Shown here one piece after another: positions 15,101-30,100 of a DNA stretch of 64,000 bases. The notes beneath the pieces are model-generated. The model saw only the letters and a program-made list of their open reading frames with translations, was not told where the DNA came from and ran no database searches. Made by a program: the position numbers and the translations under genes. Each line of letters starts with the position of its first letter. Positions within the stretch are counted from its first letter, which is position 1. The stretch is from Atherinomorus stipes (Eukaryota > Chordata > Actinopteri > Atheriniformes > Atherinidae), in assembly GCA_023101725.1 (NCBI GenBank), contig JALJCO010010476.1:868001-932000 (forward strand), in the 5' to 3' direction.

Positions 15101-18100
15101 CTTAATGGCTAGCACAGCTTGACTGTGCAGTGATATGACTTCCATGAAAGAATGTGTACATTTTTTAATGGATGATAATCCTAAAATTCCATATCAGTAC
15201 AAACATGTAAACAGGCATAAAGCTTTTTGGAACCTTCCTGTGGGTAAGAATTGACTTTTGGCTGCAATATTTAAAATGGAGATAAAGGTTAAAGGATAAG
15301 TTTCTTTTTTTCCAACCTGGACCTTATTGCAAGGAGTATATACATGCATTTACTCACCGGTAAAGTTTCTGCATCACTTTGAGTCCTTCGGGAGATATTA
15401 TGTTGAGTCGCCCTTCAGTGTTCCTCCAGTAAAATGGGAGAAACGGTGCAGCCTCTATATAAGACATTATCTGCAGCAAAACTCTTTCATTTCATCAATG
15501 CTTTAAGTAGAATGAATGAACAAACGACTACTTGCCCTGTGAGTTCAGAGTTTTGCAACTTGTGTTATTGTTGTTGTCTTGGTAGCAAGATGCTACCAAG
15601 CTGTACTGCGTAGCTGTACTACGGAAGCACGCATCGTGAACCCGTGGCCCCGAAAAGTGTGCAGTACAGCCTGATAACTAACGGAAAGCTAAATCTGAAC
15701 TCACGGGACAATAGTACTTGTTCGTTCGTTCATTCTACTTAAAGTATTGGCAAAAATCAAGGAGTTTTACTGCAGATAATGTCTTATATAGTGGCTGCCC
15801 CGTATCTCCCATTTTACTGGAGGAACACCAAAGGGCGACTCAATGTAATATCTTCTGAAGGACTTAAAGTGATGCAGAAACTTTACCAGTGAGTAAATGC
15901 ACATATATACTCCTATAAATAAAGTCCAGGTTGAAAAAAAGAAACTTATCCTTTAAATAATGACATTACAAAAATACCTTTCTGACTGTTAAGGACAGCG
16001 ATAGATCTATTATGCTTAGCTATTGTATTTCATTCATTCATTCATTCATTCATTCATTCATTCATTCATTCATTCATTCATTCATTCATTCATTCATTCA
16101 TTCATTCATTCATTCATTCATTCATTCATATTCCATATCTGCTTTATCCAATTCAGGGTTGAGGGTGGGCTTGAGCCTATCCCACTACCAATGAAATAGA
16201 AGCAGGGTACACCCTTGGCAGGTCACCAGTCCATCACAGGCCCAACACATAGAGAAATGAGACAAATAACCATGCACACCCACACATACCCCAAACGGCA
16301 TTTTTCTAGTTTGTTTTCTGGTTTATCTCTGCCTTTTATCATGTACATTAGATGCTGTATGATTCTCTTTTTGTTAAAACTTGACATGATTCTGTTTTTT
16401 AGGTAATTTATATTTCACCAACGCCTTCCTGACTGAGACATATCTTGAGGTACTCCGTCTGAACACAACATTTCGAAGAGTGCTGTTGAAGACCCAGGTG
16501 GATATGCCACGCCACCTTATTGTAGACCCTAGAAACAGATACTTGTTTTGGGCCGATTATGGACAGAACCCCAAAATTGAACGAGCACTTTTGGATGGAA
16601 CAAACCGTACTATTTTAGTTTCGTCAGGGATTATTACTCCACGAGGCCTTGCTCTTGACTGGCAAACTGGCTATGTCTACTGGGTAGATGACTCTCTGGA
16701 CATGATTGCTCGAATCAACCCCCAAGGAGGGGAGACAGAGATAGTTAGGTATGGCAGCCGTTACCCAACTCCTTATGGAATCACAGTGTTTGAGAATAGC
16801 ATAATTTGGGTGGACAGGAATCTGAAGAAGGTTTTCCAAGCAAGCAAAGAACCAGGTAGCACAGAGCCACCTGCTGTTATCAGAGACAACATAAACATGC
16901 TGAGGGATGTTACGATCTTTGACCAGCATGCCCAGCCCAACAATATCCAAGAGCTTAACTACAACCCCTGCATGGAAGCCAATGGAGGCTGTGCCCACTT
17001 CTGCTTTGCCCTCCCAGGCTCTGACACAGGCACCCAGAATAAAAAGTGCAGTTGTGCATTTGGAAACCTTGCAGCTGATAAAGAGAACTGTATGGTGTCT
17101 ACAGATGATTACCTCATTTACACTACCGAGAGTACAGTGCGCAGCTTGCGACTTGATCCGGAGGACCACGCAGTGCCCTTCCCTGTTGTCAATGTGCCTC
17201 GAACCTCAGTGGCTCTGGATTTTGATCTCACAGACAGAAGGATCTATTTCACACAGAGCTCAGGTGCGGGAGCAAGCAAGATCAGCTATATCAGCCTGTC
17301 CTCTCCCTCATCAGCTCCAGTCACTGTAGCTTCAGGTAAGTTCAGCACTCATACTATTTTAATAATTGTTAATTGATTAACAGCAATAAACATTAATCTT
17401 CTCATATTCTGTGGTTTGACAGATCTTGGGGCTCCTGATGGCATTGCATATGACTGGATAAACAAAAGAATTTACTACAGTGATTATGTCAACCAGAGCA
17501 TCAGCTCTATGTCTGTGGATGGTGCTCAGAGAACAATTGTTGCACATGTGTCACGGCCAAGAGCCATCATGTTGGATCCCTGCAGGGGGTAAGAAATGCA
17601 CAACTAACTCTTTATTCATGAGACTAAACTAGATTTTTGTAAATTATTCTTTCCGTGTTAAATAGGTACATGTATTGGACGGACTGGGGGACTCATGCGA
17701 AGATTGAGAGAGCAACTTTAGGTGGAAACTTTAGAACAGAGATTGTAAACAGCAGTCTGGTGTGGCCCAATGGCCTGACCCTAGACTATGAAGAGGAACG
17801 GCTGTATTGGGCAGATGCCAGCTTGTAAGATATTAAAAGTTCTCCTGTTGAAAAATGCTTTTTATAATGTCTGACATGTTTGCTTGTATTTATAAAGCTT
17901 CTGCTGTTTTGCTATTTACTCTGCCATTAGACAGAAGATTGAGCGATCCTCACTCACAGGATCCAACCGTGAAGTCATTGTCAGTACAGCCATCTACCCA
18001 TTTGCAATGACCATGTTTGGCCAGTTTATCTACTGGACTGATTGGAACACCCGTAGCATCTATCGAGCCAACAAGCATGATGGATCTGACCAGACGGTCA

Positions 18101-21100
18101 TGATTCAAAACCTTCCATCTCGACCGATGGACATCCATGTTTTGGCCAGTAGGAAGCAGCAGCAGTGTGACAGTCCCTGCCAGCAGTTTAATGGAGGCTG
18201 CAGCCACATTTGCACACCAGGTACAGGCTGACACGTTTTTCTGAGACACATAAAGATAATTATAGTAACTTAAACACGCATAAACTGTTTAACAATGTTG
18301 TCCTGTTAGGACCTAATGGAGCTGAGTGTCAGTGTCCATCGCAGGGCCGCTGGTACCTGGCCGACAACAAGTACTGTATTCCTGATAATGGTACTCGCTG
18401 CCAGCCAGGCCAGTTCACCTGTATGAATGGCCGCTGTATTCGAGCTCAGTGGAAATGTGACAACGACAATGACTGTGGAGATGGCAGCGATGAGCTGGAG
18501 AGAGTGTGTGGTATGACAGTTTTTAAAAGATTTAAACTAATTATGTTTTTATTTGCATTTGCTCCTTTGTTGTAATTTTTAAATGTTTATTGGTAATAGC
18601 TGTCCTTATAGTCTTGCTGCATGCCTTAATGAGAGGTTGTCTATCTTTGTCTCTGCAGCTCTTTTTTTTTTTTAATCTTTACTAATACTAACAATTTTTT
18701 TTAATTTTCCCCTTTAACAAATTTCCCTCTTAGGGCATAACCCAATCTTCAGCTACGCTGGTGTGTATTCTTGCGCTTTGTGATTGAATTTCTTTCACTA
18801 ACTTATGACAAAAATCAACTCTAACACATAAATCAACATGCTTGTTTTTGCATGCAGTCCCACAGTTGCTGTCATCCTTTATTGCCATGTCAGGTAAAAT
18901 GAACCTCCAGTGATTGTGTGTGTCCGTTGCTCTTTTTGGCAAGAGCTCTGACCTGTTCTTGATTCTGATTGGCAGCTTTCCACACCTGTGAGCCCACAGT
19001 GTTTACTTGTGGTAATGGGCGATGTGTTCCCTACCACTACCGCTGTGACCACTATGATGACTGCGGTGATAACAGTGATGAAGTGGGCTGCCAGTTCAGA
19101 CCCTGTGACCCTAACACAGAGTTCACATGTAACAATGGCCGCTGCATCGCAAAGGACTATGTTTGTAATGGCATCAACAACTGTTATGACAATGGTACCT
19201 CTGATGAGCAAAACTGCCGTGAGTATAGGAAGTTACAAAAGTTTAAAACAGTAAATACTCGAAGTGGTTCTTATTTGTTTTTAAATTTTTCTTATATATG
19301 TTTATTTCAGCTGAGAGAACCTGCCAGCCAGAGCAAACAAAATGTCAGTCTACCAACATTTGCATCCCACGTTCATATCTATGTGATGGAGACAATGACT
19401 GTGGGGATATGAGTGATGAAAGCCCAACTCATTGTGGTGAGTTCAGCAAGAAAAGTACATTTAATTAAATGCAGTAATATAACATCATAAATGTCTGTAG
19501 TAAATGTTACAGTCAAATAACTGCAAAAATTGCTATATGTTATTTGCTCATCCTTAGTTTTTACATACATAAATCTAGTCATTTGTTATTTGGTGAGCAG
19601 TAAATGGAGACTACAGTCATTTATAAATCAATATCACTGACAGAGTATGTAAAATATTTCCCAGATCTCTTCCAAATTTCATTGATATTTATTCATTTCC
19701 ATTATTAACAGTAATTTATTTCATCATTCCACCAGTGAGCTTTTACATTCTTGAATGTTTTGTTATGGAAAAATAAGATTAGCACCAAATGCAATTATCC
19801 CTTCTTTTTGGTATGTTCTTTAAACATTTTAGCTCTACGTTTGAATTTTTTTTCACTTTTTTGTAAGAATTTATTTTGAACCTATGATGTTCTGCAAACA
19901 AGGCATATAATAATGCATAGTCCTTGTAAAACAGGATTGAATCTACTTAGTCTTCCAGGTGATTTAGTTCCTTTTGCTTCTTCTGCGTAGCTGCGTCCAC
20001 TTGTTCCCAGAGAGAGTTCCGTTGCTCCAGCGGCCGCTGCATTCCCGGCCACTGGTACTGCGATGGAGGGTCGGACTGCTCTGATGGCTCTGATGAGCCC
20101 CTCTCGTGCAGTGAGTGTTGCACAACTCTCTCACACCCAAAATGGGGCTTGTGGCTTTGTGTTGCCGCCCCCACACCATTATCAGCTGCTTGGTTATTGT
20201 GTTTAGGTGTCTGTCTGCCACTCTGCATCTGTGAGAGACTCCTGTGAGTGATGTAGCGGAGAGTGCAAGTCAGTGGTGTATTTCTTTGTTGATGATGTGG
20301 TCAGTCAGGCCTCCCATTGTGTGCTGCATTCCTCTGTGGTGACGCCCTTCAATGTCCTCTGACAAACAGCCCCTCCCCCTCTCTTTGTCCACTGGGGGTT
20401 ACAGAGCCTCACTTTGGCTTTTGTTTAGATAGCTCACCATGCATGGGAATGTGGAGTTACCATGACTATTTTGAAAGCTTTACCAGTGTTGTATTGTGCC
20501 TTTCCTGTTAGCTGAAAAGCCTTGGGGGAAATACCTGGAGAATTGGTGATTACAAATAGGAAAATTGAAAAAAAAAATGTAATAGATTCATATTTACAGA
20601 TGAATATACGTATATTTACAGTGGATGCAAAATAACTGGAATGTGGTATATTTTACAGTTAGTATATCACTGCATTTAGCATTGTGCTATAAATAGTCTA
20701 ACTGATTTGTTTTGCAGCCACACTGGTCAGAACATGCAGCACAGATCAGTTCCGCTGTGATGATGGCAGGTGTATTGCCTTATCTTGGATCTGTGATGGA
20801 GACAATGACTGTGGTGACATGAGTGATGAAGACCAGAGGCATAATTGTGGTATGCAGCTTTTTCTCTTTGCTTTTCTTTGATCTTTTTTCAATAATTTTT
20901 TTAAAATGTCAATCCTTTTCATATCTTTTTCTACATCTCACGTCTTTACACCCCAAACCCACTTTCCTCCATTCTTGTTGTCCACTACTTCTTTTATTTG
21001 CCTCCCTTTGCTCCCCACTTGCTGTTATTGTCCAGGATGCTGACTCTTTTAGCTACACATCAATGGGGAAGTATTGTAAGGGAGACACTGGCAGTTCATG

Positions 21101-24100
21101 CCCAGCATCTTAGTCTCCTGTACAAGATCTCCAATTCAAGGAACTTGCATTCCTGATTTCTCCTGCCTCGCTCGTTACTTTGTGCATGTCTCCTTTCTCT
21201 GGCTTCCTGGCTCAGGGGGGATCAAGATTCTTATATCACACCAGTGTATGCTCCAAAAATAAGATGCCTGAAGCTAAAGACTTCTGCTCTGCTTGAGCCT
21301 CTGTAGGAGACTCATTTCAAACAATACAAATCAGTCAGATTAGATGGAAGATTTCCAGTCACGGCTGGGAGGAAATACAGTTTGGAATACAGTTTGGAAT
21401 GTTTAAATCTTCAAAATATGTCACTATCATATAGTATTTTATCATTTTGTAAATCTCCCTGTCTGATTTTGCTGTTTCTCCAGCCAACCGCACATGTTCG
21501 ACCACAGAGTTCACTTGTGTGAACAACCAACCACCTCAACGGAAATGTATTCCACGTGATTGGGTGTGTGATGGAGATGCAGACTGTTCAGATGCATTAG
21601 ATGAGCATCAAAACTGCACACACAGATCCTGTGGTATCAATGAGTTCACCTGCAGTAATGGTCTCTGCATAAGCAGCTCCTACAGGTTAGATATATAATA
21701 TTAAAATAATGACATTTGTAATGAGTCTGCTTTGAAATCAAGGTTAATGTCCTCTGACCTTTAAAAATTAGGTGTGATCGCCGTAATGACTGTGGAGACA
21801 GCAGTGATGAGCAGGGCTGCACCTATCAGCCATGCCAGCCCCACCAGTTCACCTGCCAGAATGGCCGCTGTGTGTCCCATGACTTTGTCTGTGATGGCGA
21901 TAATGACTGTGGGGATGAATCTGATGAGCTGGAGCAGATGTGTCACACGCCAGCACCCACTTGCCCCCCTGGAGAGTTCAGATGTGAAAATGGACATTGT
22001 ATTTCTCTGAGCCAGGTGTGCGACAGGAATGATGACTGCTCAGACAACAGTGATGAGAAAGGATGTGGTGAGTAAGAGAGAAGCTTTATATTTCTAACAT
22101 CAGTTGTCAGTGTATGATGCACCATCCAGGGGAAATTTCAGTGTGCTTGGTAAATTCCAAGACATCTGCTTTCTGCATTATTTTTGAATATAATAGTTAG
22201 ATAGTTGCAACTGATTTTAAAAGGTGTACGAACAATTCCCAAAACTTGTCACTGTTTTCACTACATTTTGTGTTTTCTCTTACTCTAGGTATCAATGAAT
22301 GCACAGACCCATCCATTCACCATTGTGATCATAACTGCACTGATACACCCACCAGTTTTGTCTGCACATGTCGTCCCGGCTACCGCCTTATGTCTGACAG
22401 CAAAACATGTGATGACGTTAACGAGTGTGCAGAGACACCCAGCGTGTGCAGTCAAATCTGTGAAAACACTGTTGGCTCCTACGTCTGCAAGTGTGCGCCA
22501 GGATTCCTCCGAGAGCCAGATGGGCACAGCTGCCGTCAGAACAGCAATATCTCACCCTACCTCATCTTCAGCAACCGCTACTATCTGAGGAACCTGTCAA
22601 CGGATGGGCAGGCCTACTCTCTCATTCTGCAAGGCCTGACTAGTGTGGTTGCTCTGGACTTTGATCGTGTCGACAAGCGCCTCTATTGGATTGATGTTAG
22701 CCGCAGGGTGATAGAAAGGATGTCCTTCAACAGCAGCAACAGAGAGGTGGTTGTCAACGGAGTTCTGCATGGAGAGGGGCTTGCAGTTGATTGGGTAGCT
22801 CGGAAACTCTATTGGGTGGACAGCTTCTTGGATTGTCTCAAAGTATCTGAACTGGATGGCCGCTTTGTCAAGAGACTGGCTGAACATTGTGTGGATTCCA
22901 ATAGCACGTACTGCTTTGAAAACCCCAGGGGAATTGTTGTGCATCCCAAATATGGGTGAGAAATTAACCAGTATGTTCTCATAAAATGCCTGTCACAGTA
23001 TATTGATAACAGCAGATGTTAGTAGCTATTGCAGAAGAAATAATATTATAGCTGTCATTATTGGTACATTTTCTCTTATTATGCTTTAATTCAGTAATAA
23101 TAGTTAGGGATGCACGATAATTATCGGGCCGATAACGGGAAATTATGATGTCATTTCGATAAGTCTGATATCATGACGACTTACCCCGATAACTTATGTA
23201 CCATAAAGTTGCAATTTTTAAGATCAGACATGCAGAAGTTGAAAATCCCACTTTTAAGCTTTTCTCGCTGAGATATTGCGATTGGGGAAAGAAGGCTGCT
23301 GTTTCACAGGGGAGACCCCAAGCTGCCTCCAAACCACTTTCCCCTTTCATTTTAGACACAAACTACCCCATACAGTTGGAATTTTTGATTTGGTATAATT
23401 AGGTATGTATGTGTGTTATCAATATCGGTTATCGGCCTTTAGGAGTTTAAATTTATCAGTTATCGGTATCTGTTTTAAAAAATGGAACGCACATCCCTAA
23501 TAATAGTTCAATCATTTGGCAAAACAAGTTTAAAGTTTAATGATAGTTTTATAAAGAGATTAATTTCTGATTGTTTTTTTTTTCTTTTTTAAAGATTAAC
23601 TTTATTATCCCACTGGAGGAATTTTGTTGTGGGCTTTCACCTCAGCTTTCATCCCAGTTAATAGGTTCACTGTTACTTGTTCAGGTTTAGGCTATTTATA
23701 GCAATTTATTCCAATAACAGATTATTTAATTCAATCTGTAAATTTTGGATAAATTAATCAGTTCCAGGAAATTTCCTTGTGCCAGATGAGGCCCTAGTTG
23801 TACTGGGAATAAAGGTAGCATTTGTATAGTAAGTTTATTGAACATTGTGTCTTCTGTTGCTAATGGTATATAGCAATCTAAGCTTTAACATGCTAATATG
23901 TTGAAAGCTGAAATGAACTGTAAATGCTACTGAATATGGTTTTATTCTTCGCTGTAGTCTGATCTTTAAATGTAATAGACACCTAAAGACACGTCAAGGT
24001 CTGTTGCAAATACCAAACAACAGGGGTTTATATTAAAAAAAAATCAGACATCATTGCTAGTTCCAGTCCTGCTTGTCTTAAATGAAAGTTTTTGTTTTAA

Positions 24101-27100
24101 ACTGTAGAATGCCTTATTTGCAGATTTACATACAGGTACAATAGATATCTAAAATGACTTTCTTTTCTCCTTGTTAGATATGTATATTGGACAGACTGGG
24201 GAAACAAAGCCTATATTGGTCGTGTTGGAATGGATGGAACCAATAAAACAGCCATCATCACCACAAAAATAGAGTGGCCCAATGGCATCACAGTTGACTA
24301 CACCAATGACAAACTCTACTGGTCAGATGCTCATCTCAATTACATTGAGTAAGTACATCAGAAAGTGTCCTTTTTCTTTATTTTACTTGTTGTAAAAGGA
24401 CAGCGGTAAACCCTTTGACAATTTAATTCCTCTCTCAGGTACTCCGACTTAGATGGTCAGCACAGACATACGGTGTATGATGGAAATTTGCCACACCCGT
24501 TTGCATTGACTGTGTTTGAGGACTTTGTATATTGGACGGACTGGAACACACGGACAGTGGAGAAAGGCAATAAATATGATGGATCCGGTCGGGAAGCCCT
24601 GGCTAACACCACACACAGACCATTTGACATTCATGTTTGCCATCCTTACAGACAGCCTATTGGTGAGCTGAAAATCCCTGAAACTTTACTAAAAGCACAC
24701 TCAAGAATAGCTGTCCTGTATTTACTCAGCTGTGGTGAGCTGATATTGTTTACCTGTGACTCTTCCTTTGATAGTAAACAATCCCTGTGCTGTGAACAAT
24801 GGAGGCTGCTCTCACTTGTGCTTGATCCGTAACGGGGGCCGAGAGCACACCTGTGAGTGTCCGGACCATTTCCTGACGGTTCAGATAGGAGGTTTGACCC
24901 GATGCCTGCCCATGTGCACCAGCACACAGTACAGATGTGCTAACAATGAACGGTTTGTAAAGATTTTATTAATGTGTTTAGTGCTTGCTGACCTTAGCCA
25001 TCTCATTCCAAAGGTTTAGTTTAAGATTAATGATCATGTAGGTATCTATTATAGAAAGGTCCCTGATACTAAAAAGTTTTACAGCATTTTTATTCTCTTC
25101 TTTAACTGAGGAGGAAAAAAAAAGTTCTTCATACATGTCTACACCTATCTAGAACATGACATATATTACTTCAAATGTTTAATTACACTAACATGAAGAT
25201 GTACATAGTAATTCCTCAGAGATGCATTTAACTCCTAAACTCACATGGGTTTCTTGATTGTTTTGATTGTGAGAATCATTAGTTTGATTTTTCGGAGTTT
25301 CTCTTTTTTAATTTGCTTTTGTCTGTATTATTCAAAAGATGTATTCCTATCTGGTGGAAATGTGATGGTCAACGAGACTGCAGAGATGGCTCAGATGAGC
25401 CCTCCACCTGCCCACCTCGCCACTGCAGTCTGGGCCAGTTTCAGTGCAGTGATGGAAATTGCACCAGTTCGCACTTCCTGTGTAACAGCAACCAGGACTG
25501 CCCTGATGGCTCAGATGAAGACGCTGTGCTGTGTGGTGGGTTTAACTATATGTTATGTCTTCTTGGAGGTTTTCAGTTACAGTTTTGCCGAGTCTAGATT
25601 TGTCATTTTGAGAACTTCCTTCCAATGGCCTCATACTTATTGAGATATATATTTCTCTTAGCTGAATCACTTTTTTTCTTTCCAGCTACACACCAGTGTG
25701 AAAGCCACCAATGGCAGTGCACGAATAAGCAGTGTATCCCTGAGTCATGGCAGTGTGATGGTGAGGATGATTGTGGTGATCAGTCTGATGAGGACCCTGC
25801 CCACTGCTCTACCAGGACGTGTCGCCCTGGACAATTCAAGTGCCGCAATGGACGCTGCATCCCACAGAGCTGGAAATGTGATGTTGATGATGACTGTGGT
25901 GACAATTCAGATGAACCATTAGAAGAGTGCAGTGAGTGATTCATTGCATCTTTATTTTTACTCTACCATTCTTAGATTGTATGAAGGCTAATCTTACTGG
26001 AGTCAAACATTTGGTTTACATTAAATACAATAAAACTTCAGACTTTAAGTCCAATTATACCTTTATGGATATATAAGAATCAGTCGTTTTTTGTTATCAA
26101 CCCTGTTAGTTGTTTTTTTTTCTCCATAGTGGGACCTGCTTATCGATGTGACAACCATACAGAATTTGACTGCAAGACCAACTACCGCTGTGTGCCGCTG
26201 TGGTCTGTTTGCAACGGCCACAACGACTGCAGAGACAACAGTGATGAGCAAGGCTGTGGTGAGTTTTCAATAACCATCTCTGAGACAGAGCTGAAGTACA
26301 CTTTTCAGCTTTCATTAGTTAATTACTCAAATACATAACACTTAATGCCCTCTAGCTTATTCAGTTCACATTTCCATTTATCTAAACTTACTAAAAAGAA
26401 TGTAGACATTTGTTTCAGGAGTGACTGAAAGGCAATTAGCCAACACCTCAGCCTCCTGTGGAACATTATGCTCTGTGGTATTGGGAGGCGCTGATGGAGA
26501 GCGTCTTACCGCTCACTCTCCCCCAGCACTTACCTCTCCCTGGAAGCAACAGAGATTTATGAACTGTCCATTGGTTTGAGTCCACATACATATGTGTATG
26601 TGTGTTTTGTTCTGCTGTCCTTGCGTGGGGGCAGGGTTCACATAAGTCTCTTTGTACTTGCTGCGATCCAAACACACTTGGCTGCTGCCCTCCCATCTCT
26701 TATCAGAGGTCCTCACTCCATTAGTGCCGGGCCTGCGCAGGAGGGGAGATCTGTGCTAATCTTCCTGTAAGAATGTAGCAGATGGGCCAGGTGGAGGGCT
26801 AGGAGGGTAGGACTAGCTAACACAACGCTATCTTTGACCCCCAGCACCGTGTGGTAGAGACAGCTCAGACCAGCTCTGCTCCACTCCTCTCGTCTGTGGT
26901 TCTCGTCTCCTGCAGTCTTATCCTCTTCAGACGTTCAGTGAACTGGCATGAGGAGAGCTCACACATCTGTCTCTGGCAGCCTGCTCTCCTCCCTTTATTA
27001 TTTCAGCAGTTTAATTAAAAAAGAAAGATGCCTTTAATGTCAAACTGACATTTTAATTAATAGTTACAATGCTGGAAATTTCCTAAGTATCACAATCTTG

Positions 27101-30100
27101 TTTCTTTTCTTGATAGAATAATCCACTAAAATGAATACGGTAATCTTTTTTTTTTTATGTCATTTAACTTTTAATTGTTTTGAGAATTTTTTTCCCCTTA
27201 ATGTGTCATTTTAAGTCTAAAATCTTTTTTCTATGCAATTATAATCAAAGTTTAATTACAGAGATCTTAAAGGGGTTGTAACTAGAGATGTATTCACTGA
27301 CAGGGGTTTCCCATATTTTGTGTAAAACGTTGTTTTGGGGAGGAGGAGAGATTATTGTGACCAGCACGGTGTTACAGTGGTCACCACTGTCATCTCACAG
27401 CAACCGGGATTCCTGGTTTACATGTTTTTCCTGCTTTCTCTGCTTTTTCCAAACGTGTTTGGTTAATCAGTGCTTCTAAATTGACCATCAACATGAGTGT
27501 ACATGGTTGTCTGTCTCTCCAATGGACTAACAGCCTCTCCAGGATGTCTCACTCCATCTCTGTTGTGTCTATAGTGGCTGCAGTTACCACAGGTGTCTGT
27601 TATTGGTATTATGTGGATAAAGCACAAATGGGTTACATTTGGCATGCATTTTTACATATTGCGCTCCGACTTTTCTACTAGATGAAGTGACCTGTGACCC
27701 TAACGGAGACTTCCGCTGTGACAACCATCACTGCATCCCTCTGAGATGGAAGTGTGATGGAGATGACGACTGTGGTGACAACTCTGATGAGCGCAGCTGC
27801 GGTGAGCCACGCTCATTATTGCTACTGTTTTGGAGTTTAGTGTCATCTAAATGTCTCACTTTACTGAGCTACGGCCCCCTTGGATTGTTCAAATGAGAAG
27901 AGTGTTGATGGCAGCGAATGGTCTTGCAATCGTTTTATCAGACATCTGTGAGATTTGTAAGAGGCTTGACACCTCTGCTGAGAGTGGAGTGTTGAGAGGA
28001 AGTCTTATCAGCTGCTAGAGAAACAGGCTGTCCTCAGTGTGTCAGAAAAGGGGAGTAAAGGAGTTTGTCACCCCTTGCCCTGGGGAATATAAACATGTCT
28101 GAGAACATGCCAGCTAATAAGGGTGATGTAGCTTCTCAAAGGAGAATCTATGACGTTACAACGCAGTGGTGCAGCTCCCCGTGTTGCTGTGCTGCCATTG
28201 CCAGGAGAGTTTGTCTTTAGCAAACTCATAAGCTCAGTGCAAAGTAACTGCTCCTTATATCACTTCTGGGAGTGTAATGTTGAGGTGAAAATGCCAAATA
28301 ATGGAAGAAAACACTTCAGACTCTTTGATTTAGTGTTTTAAGCTTTAAAGATGATTTAGAGAAATATCATTAGATCATTTAAAAGATTGTAATGAAGGTT
28401 CTGATGGTTTTAGGATTCGCATTTCTCTAATATGTAACTACAAAGATAAAGTTTTGCCTTTGCAATATTCTCTTCCAGCACCACGCTCGTGCACAGAGAG
28501 TGAGTATCGTTGTGACAATCTGCGCTGCATTCCCAACCGTTGGGTCTGTGACCATGACAACGACTGTGAGGACAACTCGGATGAAAGGGACTGTGGTAAG
28601 TGGAGGCTCTTTGTTTTGGCCCTGGATCGGCTGTTTGTGAGTAACGGAGGGTTGCACTTCACAAAGAAGCAATAAAACTCCAAGTCTGAAGCATAGACAG
28701 ACAGGACCACCAACATTCTGATATTGAAAAGGAGTTTTTTTGAGAATACTACTAACAAGTTTTCTTCCGTACACCGAGTACAGGACAGGTCACTGTTGTA
28801 GATCTTCAAGCCTCACTGCATGTCACACATCCTGAGGAATTTTTTGTAATAAAAAGGATTTAATAGAGTGACAAGGAAAACAGTTAGTTTTAGGCACTTA
28901 ATTGAGCTGATAAATAACTCTTAATTGGCATCAAGCCAAGTAGATCCCGCTGCATAAAATGGTACTTCAGTATGTGACCATTTTTTATATTTTGTGCTGG
29001 TTTCAGAGTTAAGGACTTGCCATCCTGGCTACTTCCAGTGTGGCAGTGGACACTGTATTGCAGAACGATTCAAATGTGATGGGAATGCTGACTGTTTGGA
29101 CTACACAGATGAAACATCATGTCGTGAGTGACTCACATGCCATTGCGTACAGTTCAGTAGAATAATTGAATGCTGTGAAATTATTCTTTACATTCTCCTT
29201 ATTTTTGTTAAATTGATTTTCATGAGGTTGGTGTTAAGTTTTCAGGTGCTTCAGTGATAGATTTCATTTAACATCATGGTTTTGACTTTCAGCAACCCGT
29301 TTTCCCAATGGCACATACTGCCCCCCCTTCCTGTTTGAATGCAAGAACCATGTTTGCGTCCAGCCTCACTGGAAATGTGATGGAGATAACGACTGTGGTG
29401 ACAACTCAGATGAGGAGCTGCATCTCTGCTGTAAGAAGTGACATTACACCTCACACTTATTTAAGACCAGAACACACAAAGTCAATATTACTGTCTTTTT
29501 ATGCTTCTGAATTACATCAAGCAGCATTTTAACTATTTTGTGCTGCAGCAAATTACATTTTTTGTAGCTGCTAAAGTTGCCTTGAAGTTGATGTTAAGCT
29601 GAATGTTTTGGTTTATCCACAGTGGACATTGAGTGTGAGGCTCCCTTTCGTTTCCGCTGTGACAACAATCGTTGCATCTACAGCCACGAGCTGTGTAACT
29701 CTCTTGATGACTGTGGTGACGGCTCTGATGAGAAGCAGGAAAACTGTGAGTACAGCTTCAAAGACGACACAACTAAGACTGTATGAATCTCCAGCTTTTT
29801 TTTTTTGAGGTGTGTTTTCTTTTGTTTCAGGTCAAACCCCAACCCATGGGCCTTGCTCAGATGATGAATACAAATGCAGTAATGGACAGTGCATCCCTTT
29901 ACAGTATGCTTGTGATGATTATGATGACTGCGGAGACGAATCAGATGAGCTTGGCTGCCGTAAGTAATACTGACAAAAAAACCCAACAACTTATTAATTA
30001 AAATATAGAAAAACCTGATATCATCAGGACTTGCCTTATGATGCTGTAGAGATGGGACTGTTCCTGGCCTATCTGAGTCAAACTAAGTTATGTTCGTCTC

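Noticed and set aside
16012..16194. 60-residue open frame of repeating His-Ser-Phe-Ile
   Set aside because: It is the translation of the (ATTC)n microsatellite and the SINE fragment beside it.
16624..17169. 181-residue - strand open frame opposite an LRP2 exon
   Set aside because: It lies wholly antisense to the 933-nt LRP2 exon, and has no family resemblance. Long antisense frames are expected opposite a long coding exon.
18721..18770. Possible small LRP2 exon between 18510 and 18976
   Set aside because: CTCTTAG and a GTGTGT donor-like site frame an in-phase piece, but direct joining of 18510 to 18976 gives the conserved Cys-Ala-x-His-Thr-Cys junction, so no extra exon is needed.
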